This document shows positions 1 to 6,740 of a DNA stretch of 12,131 bases, piece by piece. A program made the position numbers and the translations under genes. The stretch is taken from positions 1 through 12,131 of the forward strand of contig NZ_JBMLSD010000401.1 of NCBI RefSeq assembly GCF_049240685.1, written 5' to 3'. The stretch's first letter is position 1; the number at the start of each line of letters is the position of its first letter. The notes below the pieces were generated by a model. That model had not been told where the DNA came from. It saw only the letters and a list, made by a program, of their open reading frames with translations, and searched no databases. The DNA is from Flectobacillus sp049240685 (GTDB lineage Bacteria; Bacteroidota; Bacteroidia; Cytophagales; Spirosomataceae).

Positions 1-6
1 TAATTT

Positions 7-1221
7 CTAATATTCGTGTGGAAGCTCGATGTCAACCAATTCGTTCCAAGGTAAACCGTGAACGTTCAACATAGCCATAAATGGATCTGGATTCATTTCC
101 TCGCAGTTCCAAACGCCTGGCTTGAACCATTCGCCTGTAATCATCATCATAGCCCCAAGCATAGCAGGTACACCTGTTGTATAGCTTACTCCTTGCGCTT
201 GAACCTCGCTCCAGCAGTCTTGGTGCTTACAGTTGTTCCAAACATAGTAAGTTCTATCTTTACCATCTTTGATACCTTTGATTTGGCAACCGATAGAAGT
301 TTCTCCAGTATAGTTTTCTCCTAAAGTGCCAGGCTCTGGCAATACCGCTTTCAAGAACTCTAAAGGTACAATATCAATACCTTTAAATTTGATAGGCTCG
401 ATTGAAGTCATCCCTACATTTTGAAGTACGTTCAAGTGAGTCAAATATTGCTGGCCGAAAGTCATCCAGAAACGAGCGCGTTTAATGGTTGGGAAGTTTT
501 TCACCAAAGATTCCAACTCCTCATGGTACAATACATACGATTCTTTTGGACCAATTCCAGGATAGTCGATTGCCTTGTGAATAGACATAGGTGGAATTTC
601 TACCCACTCACCATTTTCCCAATAACGACCGTTTTGAGTAATCTCACGGATGTTAATTTCAGGGTTGAAGTTAGTAGCAAAAGCTTTACCGTGGTCACCA
701 GCATTACAGTCGATGATATCCAAGTAGTGCATTTCGTCGAAATGATGCTTGTTGGCATAAGCCGTGTACACTTGCGTTACACCTGGGTCGAAACCACAAC
801 CCAACAAGGCCATCAAACCAGCTTGTTCGAAACGCTCTTTATAAGCCCATTGCCAAGAGTATTCAAACTTAGCTACGTCTTTTGGCTCATAATTAGCAGT
901 ATCCATATAGTGTACACCTGTCTCAAGACAAGCATCCATAATGGTCAAATCTTGGTATGGCAATGCCACGTTGATGACCATCCAAGGCTTCACTTCGTTG
1001 ATAAGTGCAACCAATTCTGGTACGTTGTCAGCGTCTACCTGTGCAGTTTGTACAGGCGTTGGCAAACCTATTTTAGCACATTCTTCTGCGATGGCATCGC
1101 ATTTACTCTTGGTACGGCTCGCCAATACGACCTCCGAAAACACGTCGGGATTCATGGCACATTTTTTCGCTACCACATTTCCTACACCACCAGCACCAAT
1201 GATTAAAACTTTCTTGCCCAT
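7..1221 (-). CDS. carboxynorspermidine dehydrogenase (saccharopine dehydrogenase family)
   Basis: This 404-residue protein matches the saccharopine-dehydrogenase-like enzymes that reductively condense aspartate semialdehyde with a diamine (putrescine or 1,3-diaminopropane) to carboxy(nor)spermidine, using NAD(P)H in the cytoplasm. It opens with a Rossmann fold, GAGGVG at residues 9-14 after a hydrophobic strand, and continues through the conserved NVALPYQDL and GVHYMDTANYEP stretches and GCGFDPGVTQV near residues 142-152. The length is that of full family members (about 400). The ATG at 1219-1221 is the natural start, and a TAATTTTG promoter element lies 48 bases upstream. The stop is a TAG only six bases from the window edge, so a downstream decarboxylase partner (NspC), if adjacent, would be outside the window. 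Family membership is clear. Preference for the spermidine or norspermidine substrate, as opposed to another saccharopine-dehydrogenase-like role, is inferred from overall resemblance. Confidence 0.85.
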   Translation of the reverse strand: MGKKVLIIGAGGVGNVVAKKCAMNPDVFSEVVLASRTKSKCDAIAEECAKIGLPTPVQTAQVDADNVPELVALINEVKPWMVINVALPYQDLTIMDACLETGVHYMDTANYEPKDVAKFEYSWQWAYKERFEQAGLMALLGCGFDPGVTQVYTAYANKHHFDEMHYLDIIDCNAGDHGKAFATNFNPEINIREITQNGRYWENGEWVEIPPMSIHKAIDYPGIGPKESYVLYHEELESLVKNFPTIKRARFWMTFGQQYLTHLNVLQNVGMTSIEPIKFKGIDIVPLEFLKAVLPEPGTLGENYTGETSIGCQIKGIKDGKDRTYYVWNNCKHQDCWSEVQAQGVSYTTGVPAMLGAMMMITGEWFKPGVWNCEEMNPDPFMAMLNVHGLPWNELVDIELPHEY

Positions 1222-1269
1222 TCCTTAATGTAAATGTAAATGATTGAGTTATGAATGAAAATATTGGCG

Positions 1270-1277
1270 CAAAATTA
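1270..1277 (-). promoter_or_regulatory. candidate -7 promoter element of the carboxynorspermidine dehydrogenase gene
   Basis: On the minus strand this reads TAATTTTG, an exact match to the Bacteroidota -7 consensus TAnnTTTG, ending 48 bases before the ATG at 1221. No TTTG or TTG lies at the expected 19-21 base distance for a -33 element, so the promoter is supported by the -7 box and its position only. Confidence 0.45.
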
Positions 1278-1432
1278 CATAATTTCAAGATAGCTTTCGC
1301 ATTAAGACCTTGTTAAATTTGTTTTGAGAAAAAGTGACTGCTAATGAAGACATTTCATACAAGTATTCTGTAAATACCTTTAGTCATCATCTTAGAGATT
1401 TCTCGAAGCAGGAATTTTAACAGTAAATCCAT

Positions 1433-1440
1433 TACTTTTG
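1433..1440 (+). promoter_or_regulatory. candidate -7 promoter element of the AEC transporter gene
   Basis: TACTTTTG fits the TAnnTTTG consensus and ends 37 bases before the ATG at 1478. A convincing -33 TTTG is missing. An imperfect inverted repeat, CTTaGAGA-tt-TCTCgAAG (1391-1408), lies where the -33 region would be and might bind a regulator. That last point is only a guess. Confidence 0.45.
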
Positions 1441-1477
1441 CGTCTTTTTAGCATAAAAGACATATATCCCCTTCAAC

Positions 1478-2413
1478 ATGAATCCTACTAATGCTGTTTT
1501 TATAACTGCTTTATCTATTATTGGTCTTGGCTTTTTCCTCAAATATAAAGGCATTGTTACGGAGAAAGAGGGTAAAATTATTACCAAACTTTTGGTGCAT
1601 ACCACTTTTCCAGCTTTGGTTTTTGTCACAATTATGCGTGTAAAAATCGAGGCTGATTTGTTGTTGCTTCCTCTTTTTTGTATCAGTTTCAGTGCTATTT
1701 CGATGACAATTGCTGGTTTACTTTTCAAAAATCAAACCAAGCGACTTCGGGGATTGTTGACCATGGCAAGTGGTGGATTTAATTTAGGACTATTTGCATT
1801 TCCATTGATTGAAGGCATTTGGGGGCCAGCGGGAATGGTCTTTGCAGCCCTATTTGATATGGGAAATTCAATTGTGGTTTTTTGTATGGTTTATGGCACA
1901 GGAGTCATTTTTGCGGAAACCAACGAAGCTCAAGCCCTTAGAAAAAGAGAGAAACTCAAACAGGCTTTTCTTAAAATCTTTACGCTCCTACCCTTCCAAG
2001 CGATGTTGTTGGGTTTGGTTGTAAATCTTACTAAACTACCACTGCCTGATATTTTGGTAAATATTATCGATATTTTGGCTAAAGGCAATAAAGTATTAGT
2101 CTTACTAATTATGGGTATTTACCTAAGTATAGAGCTAAAGCCAGAGATATTCAAAAAAATTGCCAGTGTATTAGTGATTCGTTATGCGGTTGGTTTATCG
2201 CTTGGATTTTTTCTTTACTACTTTCTTCCTTTTGAACCGCTCTACAAAAGTATAGTTCTAATCTGTATGATTCTACCCGTAGGGATGACTCTACTCCCAT
2301 TTGCAGATGAACTAGGATATGACTCTAAAATCGCTGGTCTTCTGGTCAATATTTCGATGATTATCAGTTTTGTACTCATGTGGAGCTTAGTACTCGGCAT
2401 GGAACTGCGATGA
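1478..2413 (+). CDS. AEC (auxin efflux carrier) family permease
   Basis: This 311-residue, very hydrophobic protein has the layout of bacterial AEC/malonate-type permeases, about ten membrane helices in two halves. The first half ends with the family-typical glycine/asparagine stretch GGFNLGLFAFPL (residues 99-110), followed by GPAGM and DMGNSIVVF (about 127-135). The second half contains AKGNKVLVLLIMGIYLS, PVGMTLLPFADELGYD and a final membrane segment before a short end. It would sit in the inner membrane and export or exchange a small organic anion; the substrate cannot be read from the sequence. The ATG at 1478 follows a TACTTTTG promoter box by 37 bases. The gene is monocistronic in appearance and divergent from the carboxynorspermidine dehydrogenase gene. 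Its TGA stop overlaps the first unit of a heptamer repeat tract. Confidence 0.88.
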   Translation: MNPTNAVFITALSIIGLGFFLKYKGIVTEKEGKIITKLLVHTTFPALVFVTIMRVKIEADLLLLPLFCISFSAISMTIAGLLFKNQTKRLRGLLTMASGGFNLGLFAFPLIEGIWGPAGMVFAALFDMGNSIVVFCMVYGTGVIFAETNEAQALRKREKLKQAFLKIFTLLPFQAMLLGLVVNLTKLPLPDILVNIIDILAKGNKVLVLLIMGIYLSIELKPEIFKKIASVLVIRYAVGLSLGFFLYYFLPFEPLYKSIVLICMILPVGMTLLPFADELGYDSKIAGLLVNISMIISFVLMWSLVLGMELR

Positions 2414-2460
2414 GTGTTGAGTTGGGAGTTTTGAGTGAGGAGTTGTCCTTTGTCCTTTTT
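2412..2460 (+). repeat. degenerate heptamer tract on the AEC gene stop codon
   Basis: From the second base of the TGA stop onward the sequence falls into seven consecutive 7-base units. Five begin GAGT (2412-2446, loosely GAGTTNN) and two begin CCTTT (2447-2460). The register is kept without indels. Similar tracts abut the stop codons of the DinB and NlpC genes in this window. Confidence 0.7.
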
Positions 2461-2474
2461 CACTGAATTTTGAA

Positions 2475-2526
2475 AAACAGTTTAAAACTGTTTAAAAAAG
2501 TAAGTCCAAGACTAAGTCTTGAACTA
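2475..2526 (+). repeat. composite palindrome repeat, copy 1
   Basis: Two palindromes are separated by an A-rich linker. The first is 9+1+9 (2475-2493), with core CAGTTT-A-AAACTG. The second (2503-2525) has halves AGTCCAAGACT and AGTCTTGAACT around one A, with a single C/A mismatch in the stem. Closely similar copies occur at 6083-6134 and 6741-6787 in the same orientation. The position just downstream of the AEC gene would let the transcript fold into two hairpins, so it could also help end or protect that message. Confidence 0.85.
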
Positions 2527-2695
2527 GGAACTTCAATTTTGTCCAGTAATCAGAAACCCGCCCTACTCATAAAATTATCCCCTTGAAATACAGTCGATTA
2601 AGTTTATTTATCGCTAATTTTAATCTGAAATATTACTATTGGAGTTTGTTTTTGGATTTTTCTAAAACTATTAAGTATAAACCACTAGATAACTC

Positions 2696-2722
2696 TAATT
2701 TTGCGACCTCAAAATACTTTTG
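2696..2722 (+). promoter_or_regulatory. candidate promoter region of the EamA transporter gene
   Basis: Two exact TAnnTTTG boxes occur in tandem: TAATTTTG (2696-2703) and TACTTTTG (2715-2722). The second ends 21 bases before the ATG at 2744. Neither has a good -33 TTTG at the usual distance. The second box contains the TTG that would otherwise be taken as an upstream start codon, which argues for the ATG at 2744. Confidence 0.45.
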
Positions 2723-2743
2723 TCAACAGACAAATCTTACATT

Positions 2744-3640
2744 ATGAATAGTCAGCAAAGAATAGCAGGGTTTGGATTAGCCATTTTTGCCGCCATCACA
2801 TGGGGCGTTTCAGGAACATTTGGACAGTTTTTATTTAGTCAACGAGGTATTAATCCCGGTTGGCTCGTAACGTTACGTTTGTTGGTGGCGGGTAGTATTT
2901 TATTGATGATTGCCCTTTTTCGTGGCTTAGATTTGTGGAAAATATGGAGAAATAAACGCGATACCCTATTACTTCTGGCATTTAGTGTGCTCGGAATGGT
3001 GGCAGTGCAATACACGTATTTTGAAGCAATTCATAAGTCGAATGCTGCCACTGCTACCGTTTTACAATATATGGGACCAGTCTTTATAGCGATTTACATG
3101 GCTTTTAAACAAAGAAGATTACCCAATTTCATCGAATTTGTGGCGATTATTTTGGCTCTTACAGGCACATTTTTATTGGTTACACATGGCAAATTTGGCA
3201 GTTTAGCCATCTCTACCGAAGGACTTCTTTGGGGAATTGCCTCCGCAGTTGCTTTGGCAATTTATAGTCTATTACCCGTTGGATTGATGAATCGCTACGA
3301 AGTAACCACGGTAATTGGTTGGGCAATGTTTGTAGGAGGAGTTATTTTTAGTTGTGTATTTGCTCCTTGGAAGGTTTCGGGAACTTGGGATTCGCAGTCT
3401 TTTGCCTACACAGGCTTTATTTTACTGTTAGGGAGTTTGGCGGCATTTTATGCTTTTTTGAAAGCTGTAACTATTGTTGGAGCACAAACCAGTAGTTTGC
3501 TCGCCTGTGCCGAGCCACTATCTTCTACGGTGATGGCTATTTTCTGGTTGAATACTCCTTTCGGAAAAATTGATATGCTAGGGAGTTTCATGATTATGCT
3601 TACGATTGGTGTGCTGGCATTGTTTGGAAGAAAAAACTAA
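2744..3640 (+). CDS. EamA/DMT-superfamily transporter (start revised to ATG at 2744)
   Basis: This 298-residue inner-membrane protein is built of two EamA repeats (about residues 10-145 and 158-294), giving ten predicted helices. Family marks are AAITWGVSGTFGQFLF near residues 16-31, the ATATVLQYMGPVFIAIY helix at about 102-118, and the C-terminal SLLACAEPLSSTVMAIFW (251-268), which is the signature helix of carboxylate/amino-acid/amine exporters of the drug/metabolite superfamily. The substrate is unknown. The reading frame is open from a TTG at 2720, but that TTG lies inside a TACTTTTG promoter box, and the hydrophobic repeat begins right after MNSQQRIAG, so the ATG at 2744 is the better start. 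The gene is convergent with the M56 peptidase gene, and a perfect 12-bp hairpin lies in the spacer. Confidence 0.88.
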   Translation: MNSQQRIAGFGLAIFAAITWGVSGTFGQFLFSQRGINPGWLVTLRLLVAGSILLMIALFRGLDLWKIWRNKRDTLLLLAFSVLGMVAVQYTYFEAIHKSNAATATVLQYMGPVFIAIYMAFKQRRLPNFIEFVAIILALTGTFLLVTHGKFGSLAISTEGLLWGIASAVALAIYSLLPVGLMNRYEVTTVIGWAMFVGGVIFSCVFAPWKVSGTWDSQSFAYTGFILLLGSLAAFYAFLKAVTIVGAQTSSLLACAEPLSSTVMAIFWLNTPFGKIDMLGSFMIMLTIGVLALFGRKN

Positions 3641-3688
3641 AACAGGGTTATTTGTGATGAATTATTTATAAAAATCTTTTTTCCAAAA

Positions 3689-3715
3689 GTAGAGACGCAA
3701 TGCTTGCGTCTCTAC
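3689..3715. repeat. 12-bp perfect inverted repeat (REP-like hairpin) in the convergent spacer
   Basis: GTAGAGACGCAA is followed by the 3-base loop TGC and its exact complement TTGCGTCTCTAC. It is more GC-rich than the AT-rich spacer around it and sits between two convergent stop codons (3640 and 3763). There is no long T run on either side (minus strand: only TTTTGG), so it is a poor classic terminator. It more resembles a dispersed palindromic repeat, although as an RNA hairpin it could still block read-through in both directions. Confidence 0.75.
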
Positions 3716-3762
3716 GGCAAAAATTAATTCATTAAATTTAAAATAACGCCTAAAAACCTTAC

Positions 3763-5562
3763 CTACCAATTATTGTCCTGAGTCTTATCCGACTTTGCTG
3801 GTGCCACTGGTGGCGTTGGTGGCGGTGGCAAACTCGGGGCAGAAGCAGCACTTGGAGCTTTTGGGGGCTTCGGTGGTTTTGGTGCCGAAGATGTACTTGG
3901 AGCTTTCGGTGCCTTTGGAGGTTTAGGAGGCTTTGGCAAGCGATAGCCTGAACCATAATGTCTATTTTTAGTCCAATATTTACCCTCTGGATCTATTTCC
4001 TCGATAGCCTTTGCATGTACTTCAATTTCTTTACCAATATCCTCAATAGGCTTTGAAAGTTTTTCCATTTCTTTTCCAAGACTATCCATCGGAGCAGAAT
4101 GGATTTCCATTTTGCTGGACATTAATTCCATTTCTTTAGAAGCCTTTTCCATCTTTTTCTCAATTTCNNNNNNNNNNNNNNNNNNNNNNNNNNNNNNNNN
4201 NNNNNNNNNNNNNNNNNNNNNNNNNNNNNNNNNNNNNNNNNNNNNNNNNNNNNNNNNNNNNNNNNNNGGATCCATTTTCTTTTGTAACTTCTCAATTTCT
4301 TGCTCGTGCATCGCTACTTTTAAACTATCAGGATCACTATAATCATTCTGAATCGTAAACAGTTGAGATAATTTATTTTCTTCTGGTTCTTCTACCGCAG
4401 GAGAGATACGCTTGCTATCTTCGATATTCGTAGACGTTTCATTTTCTGAAGAAAGAATTTCTTTAGAAGTCTGAGCTAAGGTTTGTATCGACTTGTTAAA
4501 TAATTTGCTTGCCTGAGCTTTTACTTGCGTAAAATTGAGACAGCAAAATGCTAACGCTAACACAACTACCGAACTAATGATACCCACTGGGTTGGTAGTT
4601 TCTTTTTGTTGCACACCCAAAATACGTTGGATGCGACCCAATAATTGAGGTTTATTGCCTGAAAAAGCCATAGTCAATGATGTTTTTGATTGTTGTCTAA
4701 AGGTTTCTACAAACGTCAGGGCTTTTGCCAAATACAATTTATTTTGACAAATCTCCAACGCCCAATCATCGCAACAGTCTTCACGGTCTTGGCGAATAGA
4801 TTCACCAATAACCCAAACCAAAGGATGATAGAAAAATAGAATCTCGATCATTGACTGGATAATATTGATAAGATAATCGTGGCGCTTGATGTGCGCTAAT
4901 TCATGTGCAAAAATCGCTTTAATTTCTCCCTGACTCAAACCTGTTAGAAGCCCAATCGGTACAAGTACCAATGGTTTCAAATAACCTATCGTAAGTGGTG
5001 ATTCTATTAACTGAGATTCACGTATTTCGACGGTTCGAGAAATATCAAATTGATTAAGAAGTTGTTTAAAGAGGTTTTCAGTGTCGGTTTCTACCAGATT
5101 TGTACATTGCCAGCGCAATTTTTGCACATAAAAATAGCCTCCAATGAGTCTTATGGTCATAATGGACATGCCAAGAATCCACAACATTACCAGCCAATCG
5201 AGATGTAAATTAAGCCAAATAGCCGTTTGCTCCCATACAGAATTCAAAGCTAATGGCGCTTGATTGATAGGTTCAGAGGTTGAAAGAGTATGAGAGATGG
5301 AAGAATTTTGTACCGAGAAAGCCATCGCTTTTGTAGAAGCCTCCTTAGGATAATTTTTCCAAAAAGTGATACCAGAAACCAAAAATTGCACCAACAATAC
5401 ACCAATTCCAGTCCAATAACGCAGAGAAGCATTTTGGCGAAAGAAAGAACCAATGAATTTATAAAGAAAAAAGAATAGGCTTAGCTGCCATAGCGAATGC
5501 ACCAAGGTCCATGCCAAGGCATAAATCGTTTGTGGTGACAAAGGAGATTCAAAGTATTGCAT
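3763..5562 (-). CDS. BlaR1-like M56 family metallopeptidase with coiled-coil and proline-rich tail (contains assembly gap)
   Basis: This membrane zinc peptidase of the BlaR1/MecR1 type is predicted to relieve BlaI repression by proteolysis. Membrane segments lie near residues 12-40, 47-68, 121-146 and 325-345. The catalytic motif HELAH is at 220-224 (AIFAHELAHIKRHDY), and the likely third zinc ligand is the Glu in DREDCCDDWAL (259-269). BlaR1 ends in a penicillin-binding sensor domain. Here that domain is replaced by a Ser/Thr-rich linker, a methionine-, lysine- and glutamate-rich coiled coil (about 425-530) and a 60-residue tail rich in Pro, Lys, Ala and Ser with two KPPKPPKAP units (544-552, 562-570). 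The tail should face the periplasm. The 100-N gap at 4168-4267 lies in the coiled coil, so true length and frame continuity are unproven, although both flanks are in the same frame for a 100-base gap. The start at 5562 is 2 bases after the blaI stop, so the two are surely co-transcribed. Confidence 0.85.
   Translation of the reverse strand: MQYFESPLSPQTIYALAWTLVHSLWQLSLFFFLYKFIGSFFRQNASLRYWTGIGVLLVQFLVSGITFWKNYPKEASTKAMAFSVQNSSISHTLSTSEPINQAPLALNSVWEQTAIWLNLHLDWLVMLWILGMSIMTIRLIGGYFYVQKLRWQCTNLVETDTENLFKQLLNQFDISRTVEIRESQLIESPLTIGYLKPLVLVPIGLLTGLSQGEIKAIFAHELAHIKRHDYLINIIQSMIEILFFYHPLVWVIGESIRQDREDCCDDWALEICQNKLYLAKALTFVETFRQQSKTSLTMAFSGNKPQLLGRIQRILGVQQKETTNPVGIISSVVVLALAFCCLNFTQVKAQASKLFNKSIQTLAQTSKEILSSENETSTNIEDSKRISPAVEEPEENKLSQLFTIQNDYSDPDSLKVAMHEQEIEKLQKKMDXXXXXXXXXXXXXXXXXXXXXXXXXXXXXXXXXXEIEKKMEKASKEMELMSSKMEIHSAPMDSLGKEMEKLSKPIEDIGKEIEVHAKAIEEIDPEGKYWTKNRHYGSGYRLPKPPKPPKAPKAPSTSSAPKPPKPPKAPSAASAPSLPPPPTPPVAPAKSDKTQDNNW
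4168..4267. other. assembly gap (100 N) inside the M56 coiled-coil region
   Basis: Exactly 100 N, a common placeholder for a gap of unknown size. The flanks encode similar Glu/Lys/Met-rich segments (EIEKLQKKMD before, EIEKKMEKASKEME after), so a tandem-repeat array probably broke the assembly. The real number of repeats may be larger or smaller. Confidence 0.95.
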
Positions 5563-5564
5563 GG

Positions 5565-5936
5565 CTAATTGTTTTGTTCAAGTTGTGCAATGAGTTTCTT
5601 GATTTCGTCGAGCTCTTCTGCCGAAGATTGATGATTTCCTAAAGCTTGCATCACTAGCTTCATCGCTGAACCTTTGAAAGCAGTATCCACGAAAATATCA
5701 AGTAGCTGTTGTTGGGTTTCATCTTCGCTAACTGCTGCTTGATATAAATGATAACGACCTTCTTCAGTACGTGTGACCAGCTTTTTCTCAAACATAATTT
5801 GCATCAGTTTGAGCGTGGTGGTATATCCTATCTCTCGCTTTTTGTTGAGTTCGTCGTTCACTTGTCTTACAGTCGCTTGGCCTAGCGCCCATAGTACTTG
5901 TAAAATTTCTAATTCTGATTCTGTTGGCTTTATCAT
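5565..5936 (-). CDS. BlaI/MecI/CopY family transcriptional repressor
   Basis: The 123 residues cover the whole penicillinase-repressor family. An N-terminal winged helix-turn-helix starts KPTESELEILQVLWALGQATVRQV (residues 3-26), with recognition helix YTTTLKLMQIMFEKKLV (38-54) and wing RTEEGRYHLY (56-65). The C-terminal dimerisation helices include QQQLLDIFVDTAFKGSAMKLVMQAL (75-99). In Staphylococcus BlaI the inactivating cleavage is after Asn101. An Asn is present at 101 here too, but the context differs and I attach little weight to it. The gene is followed after 2 bases by the M56 peptidase that should inactivate it. Upstream, three TACGAA...TTCGTA palindromes overlap a well-formed promoter, which indicates negative autoregulation of the pair. 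Confidence 0.9.
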   Translation of the reverse strand: MIKPTESELEILQVLWALGQATVRQVNDELNKKREIGYTTTLKLMQIMFEKKLVTRTEEGRYHLYQAAVSEDETQQQLLDIFVDTAFKGSAMKLVMQALGNHQSSAEELDEIKKLIAQLEQNN

Positions 5937-5951
5937 GATAAAAAAGTTTAC

Positions 5952-5967
5952 TACGAAATATTTCGTA
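5952..5967. promoter_or_regulatory. BlaI-type operator 1
   Basis: Perfect 16-bp palindrome TACGAAATATTTCGTA placed one base downstream of the -7 box and spanning the expected transcription start. BlaI-family dimers bind such palindromes; canonical sites contain TACA/TGTA, and this lineage seems to use TACGAA/TTCGTA. Confidence 0.75.
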
Positions 5968-5968
5968 A

Positions 5969-6001
5969 CAAAGATACTACGAAAAGATTCGTAATTGCAA
6001 A
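5969..6001 (-). promoter_or_regulatory. blaI-M56 promoter (-33 TTTG, 21-base spacer, -7 TATCTTTG)
   Basis: On the minus strand TTTG (5998-6001) is followed after 21 bases by TATCTTTG (5969-5976), an excellent match to the Bacteroidota promoter TTTG-N19-21-TAnnTTTG. The -7 box ends 32 bases before the blaI ATG. Operator 2 lies within the spacer, operator 1 just downstream, and operator 3 just upstream, so repressor binding would block polymerase directly. Confidence 0.75.
5978..5993. promoter_or_regulatory. BlaI-type operator 2
   Basis: TACGAA and TTCGTA arms with a 4-base non-palindromic centre (AAGA), lying wholly between the -33 and -7 elements. Its start is 26 bases from that of operator 1. 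Confidence 0.7.
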
Positions 6002-6002
6002 T

Positions 6003-6028
6003 TTATCTACGAAAATTTTCGTAGATAA
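6003..6028. promoter_or_regulatory. BlaI-type operator 3
   Basis: A 26-bp perfect palindrome whose 16-bp core TACGAAAATTTTCGTA (6008-6023) matches the other two sites; the outer five bases on each side also pair (TTATC / GATAA). It lies just upstream of the -33 element, with its core 30 bases from that of operator 2. As the longest and most symmetric site it may be the highest-affinity one. Confidence 0.72.
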
Positions 6029-6082
6029 TCATAAATAATTGAATTTCAAATACTTATACAATTTCATTTAACCATAATTATG

Positions 6083-6134
6083 ATTACAGTTTCAAACTGT
6101 AATAAAAAAAGTCCAAGACTAAGTCTTGAACTAG
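6083..6134 (+). repeat. composite palindrome repeat, copy 2
   Basis: The first palindrome here is 10+1+10 (6083-6103), with halves ATTACAGTTT and AAACTGTAAT around a C. After seven A come the AGTCCAAGACT and AGTCTTGAACT halves (6110-6132). The second palindrome is identical to copy 1. It lies between the DinB stop side and the blaI operator region. Confidence 0.85.
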
Positions 6135-6139
6135 TGAAT

Positions 6140-6174
6140 GCTTAGCGCCTAACGCCTATTGCCTGTTACGCTTA
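6140..6174 (-). repeat. degenerate heptamer tract on the DinB gene stop codon
   Basis: Read on the minus strand, starting with the TAA stop (6172-6174), five 7-base units follow in register: TAAGCGT, then four of the form NNNAGGC or NNTAAGC. On the plus strand the units are GCCTNNN (6147-6167) plus GCTTAGC (6140-6146). The tract ends five bases from palindrome copy 2. Confidence 0.65.
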
Positions 6175-6675
6175 TACCAACTGTTTGGCAGTCACATACA
6201 ATTGACCAAAATGACGAGTGGTATGCTCAGCTGCGTGGAAAATCAGACCTATTATATTCGTAGGAATTTGTTTGCGACCGATACCTCTGGGTTGTAATAA
6301 GTCTGCTTCGGAAAGCTGTTTGAGATAGGATATATATTTTTCTACTTGTAAATCAAATCGAGCTAGAAAGGTAGCAACTGTTTGATTTTCTTGCGGAGCT
6401 ACTTTTTCAAGACTTAATAAATCAAATTGCTCTGGGGATAAAGTATTGCCTTCGGCATAGGTTTGTAATCTATCCAAAACCCCTGAAAGGTGTTGTAAAT
6501 GAAAACCAACCGATGCTACACCATGAGGTTTTTCCCAAAGTAAATCATCAGAAAAGTCTTTCAACAATTCATGTAATTCTTCCTGAACTTGTAACACAGC
6601 ATGGGCTGCGGGTTGTAATAAAGCAGGGACACCATCAATAGGTCCTCGCATCCAAACTTCTAAGGGAGCAGACAT
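6172..6675 (-). CDS. DinB-like four-helix metal-binding protein
   Basis: The 167 residues have the DinB/YfiT-like four-helix-bundle pattern. These proteins usually bind a divalent metal through three histidines and include thiol transferases and many damage-inducible proteins of unknown reaction. Visible candidate ligands are His59 and His62 in GFHLQHLSGVLDRL, and His147, His151 and His155 in IFHAAEHTTRHFGQLY, the last two spaced HxxxH as in the family. A cytoplasmic location is expected since there is no signal peptide or membrane segment. The start ATG at 6675 is followed by MSAPLEVWMRGPIDGVP, a typical lead-in. The gene stands alone: 167 bases separate it from the NlpC/P60 gene, about 235 from blaI, and copies 2 and 3 of the composite palindrome repeat flank it. 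No clear TAnnTTTG box was found upstream. The reaction is unknown. Confidence 0.8.
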   Translation of the reverse strand: MSAPLEVWMRGPIDGVPALLQPAAHAVLQVQEELHELLKDFSDDLLWEKPHGVASVGFHLQHLSGVLDRLQTYAEGNTLSPEQFDLLSLEKVAPQENQTVATFLARFDLQVEKYISYLKQLSEADLLQPRGIGRKQIPTNIIGLIFHAAEHTTRHFGQLYVTAKQLV

Positions 6676-6698
6676 TTTTAAATTGAAGATTTGTTTGA

Positions 6699-6730
6699 AT
6701 TTGAAAATTTGGGGATTTGAAAATTTGAAA
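6699..6730. repeat. octamer tract ATTTGAAA upstream of the DinB gene
   Basis: Four consecutive 8-base units, three ATTTGAAA (6699, 6715, 6723) and one ATTTGGGG (6707), lie 23 bases upstream of the DinB start and 10 bases from palindrome copy 3. A more degenerate ATTTGTTTG precedes them at 6689. Confidence 0.7.
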
Positions 6731-6740
6731 TACTATATTT

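Larger units (their letters stand above)
2414..2743. other. 330-base intergenic region between the AEC and EamA genes
   Basis: No gene is visible here on either strand. From left to right it holds the heptamer tract, copy 1 of the composite palindrome repeat (2475-2526), about 170 bases of AT-rich sequence in which I see no structure, and two TAnnTTTG boxes (2696-2703 and 2715-2722) before the EamA start. Confidence 0.7.

Noticed and set aside
421..1206. Long plus-strand open frame of 261 codons opposite the carboxynorspermidine dehydrogenase gene
   Set aside because: It is the antisense shadow of a clearly recognisable enzyme gene; its translation has no family character.
2720..2743. TTG at 2720 as the start of the EamA transporter
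   Set aside because: This TTG is part of the TACTTTTG promoter box, and the ATG at 2744 gives a normal family N-terminus.
3759..3956. Minus-strand His/Gln/Arg-rich open frame overlapping the M56 tail
   Set aside because: It is a frame-shifted reading of the Pro/Lys/Ala repeats in the M56 gene; low complexity explains the open frame.
5565..5936. A beta-lactam resistance locus
   Set aside because: The regulator pair is BlaI/BlaR1-like, but no beta-lactamase or penicillin-binding gene or sensor domain is present in the window.
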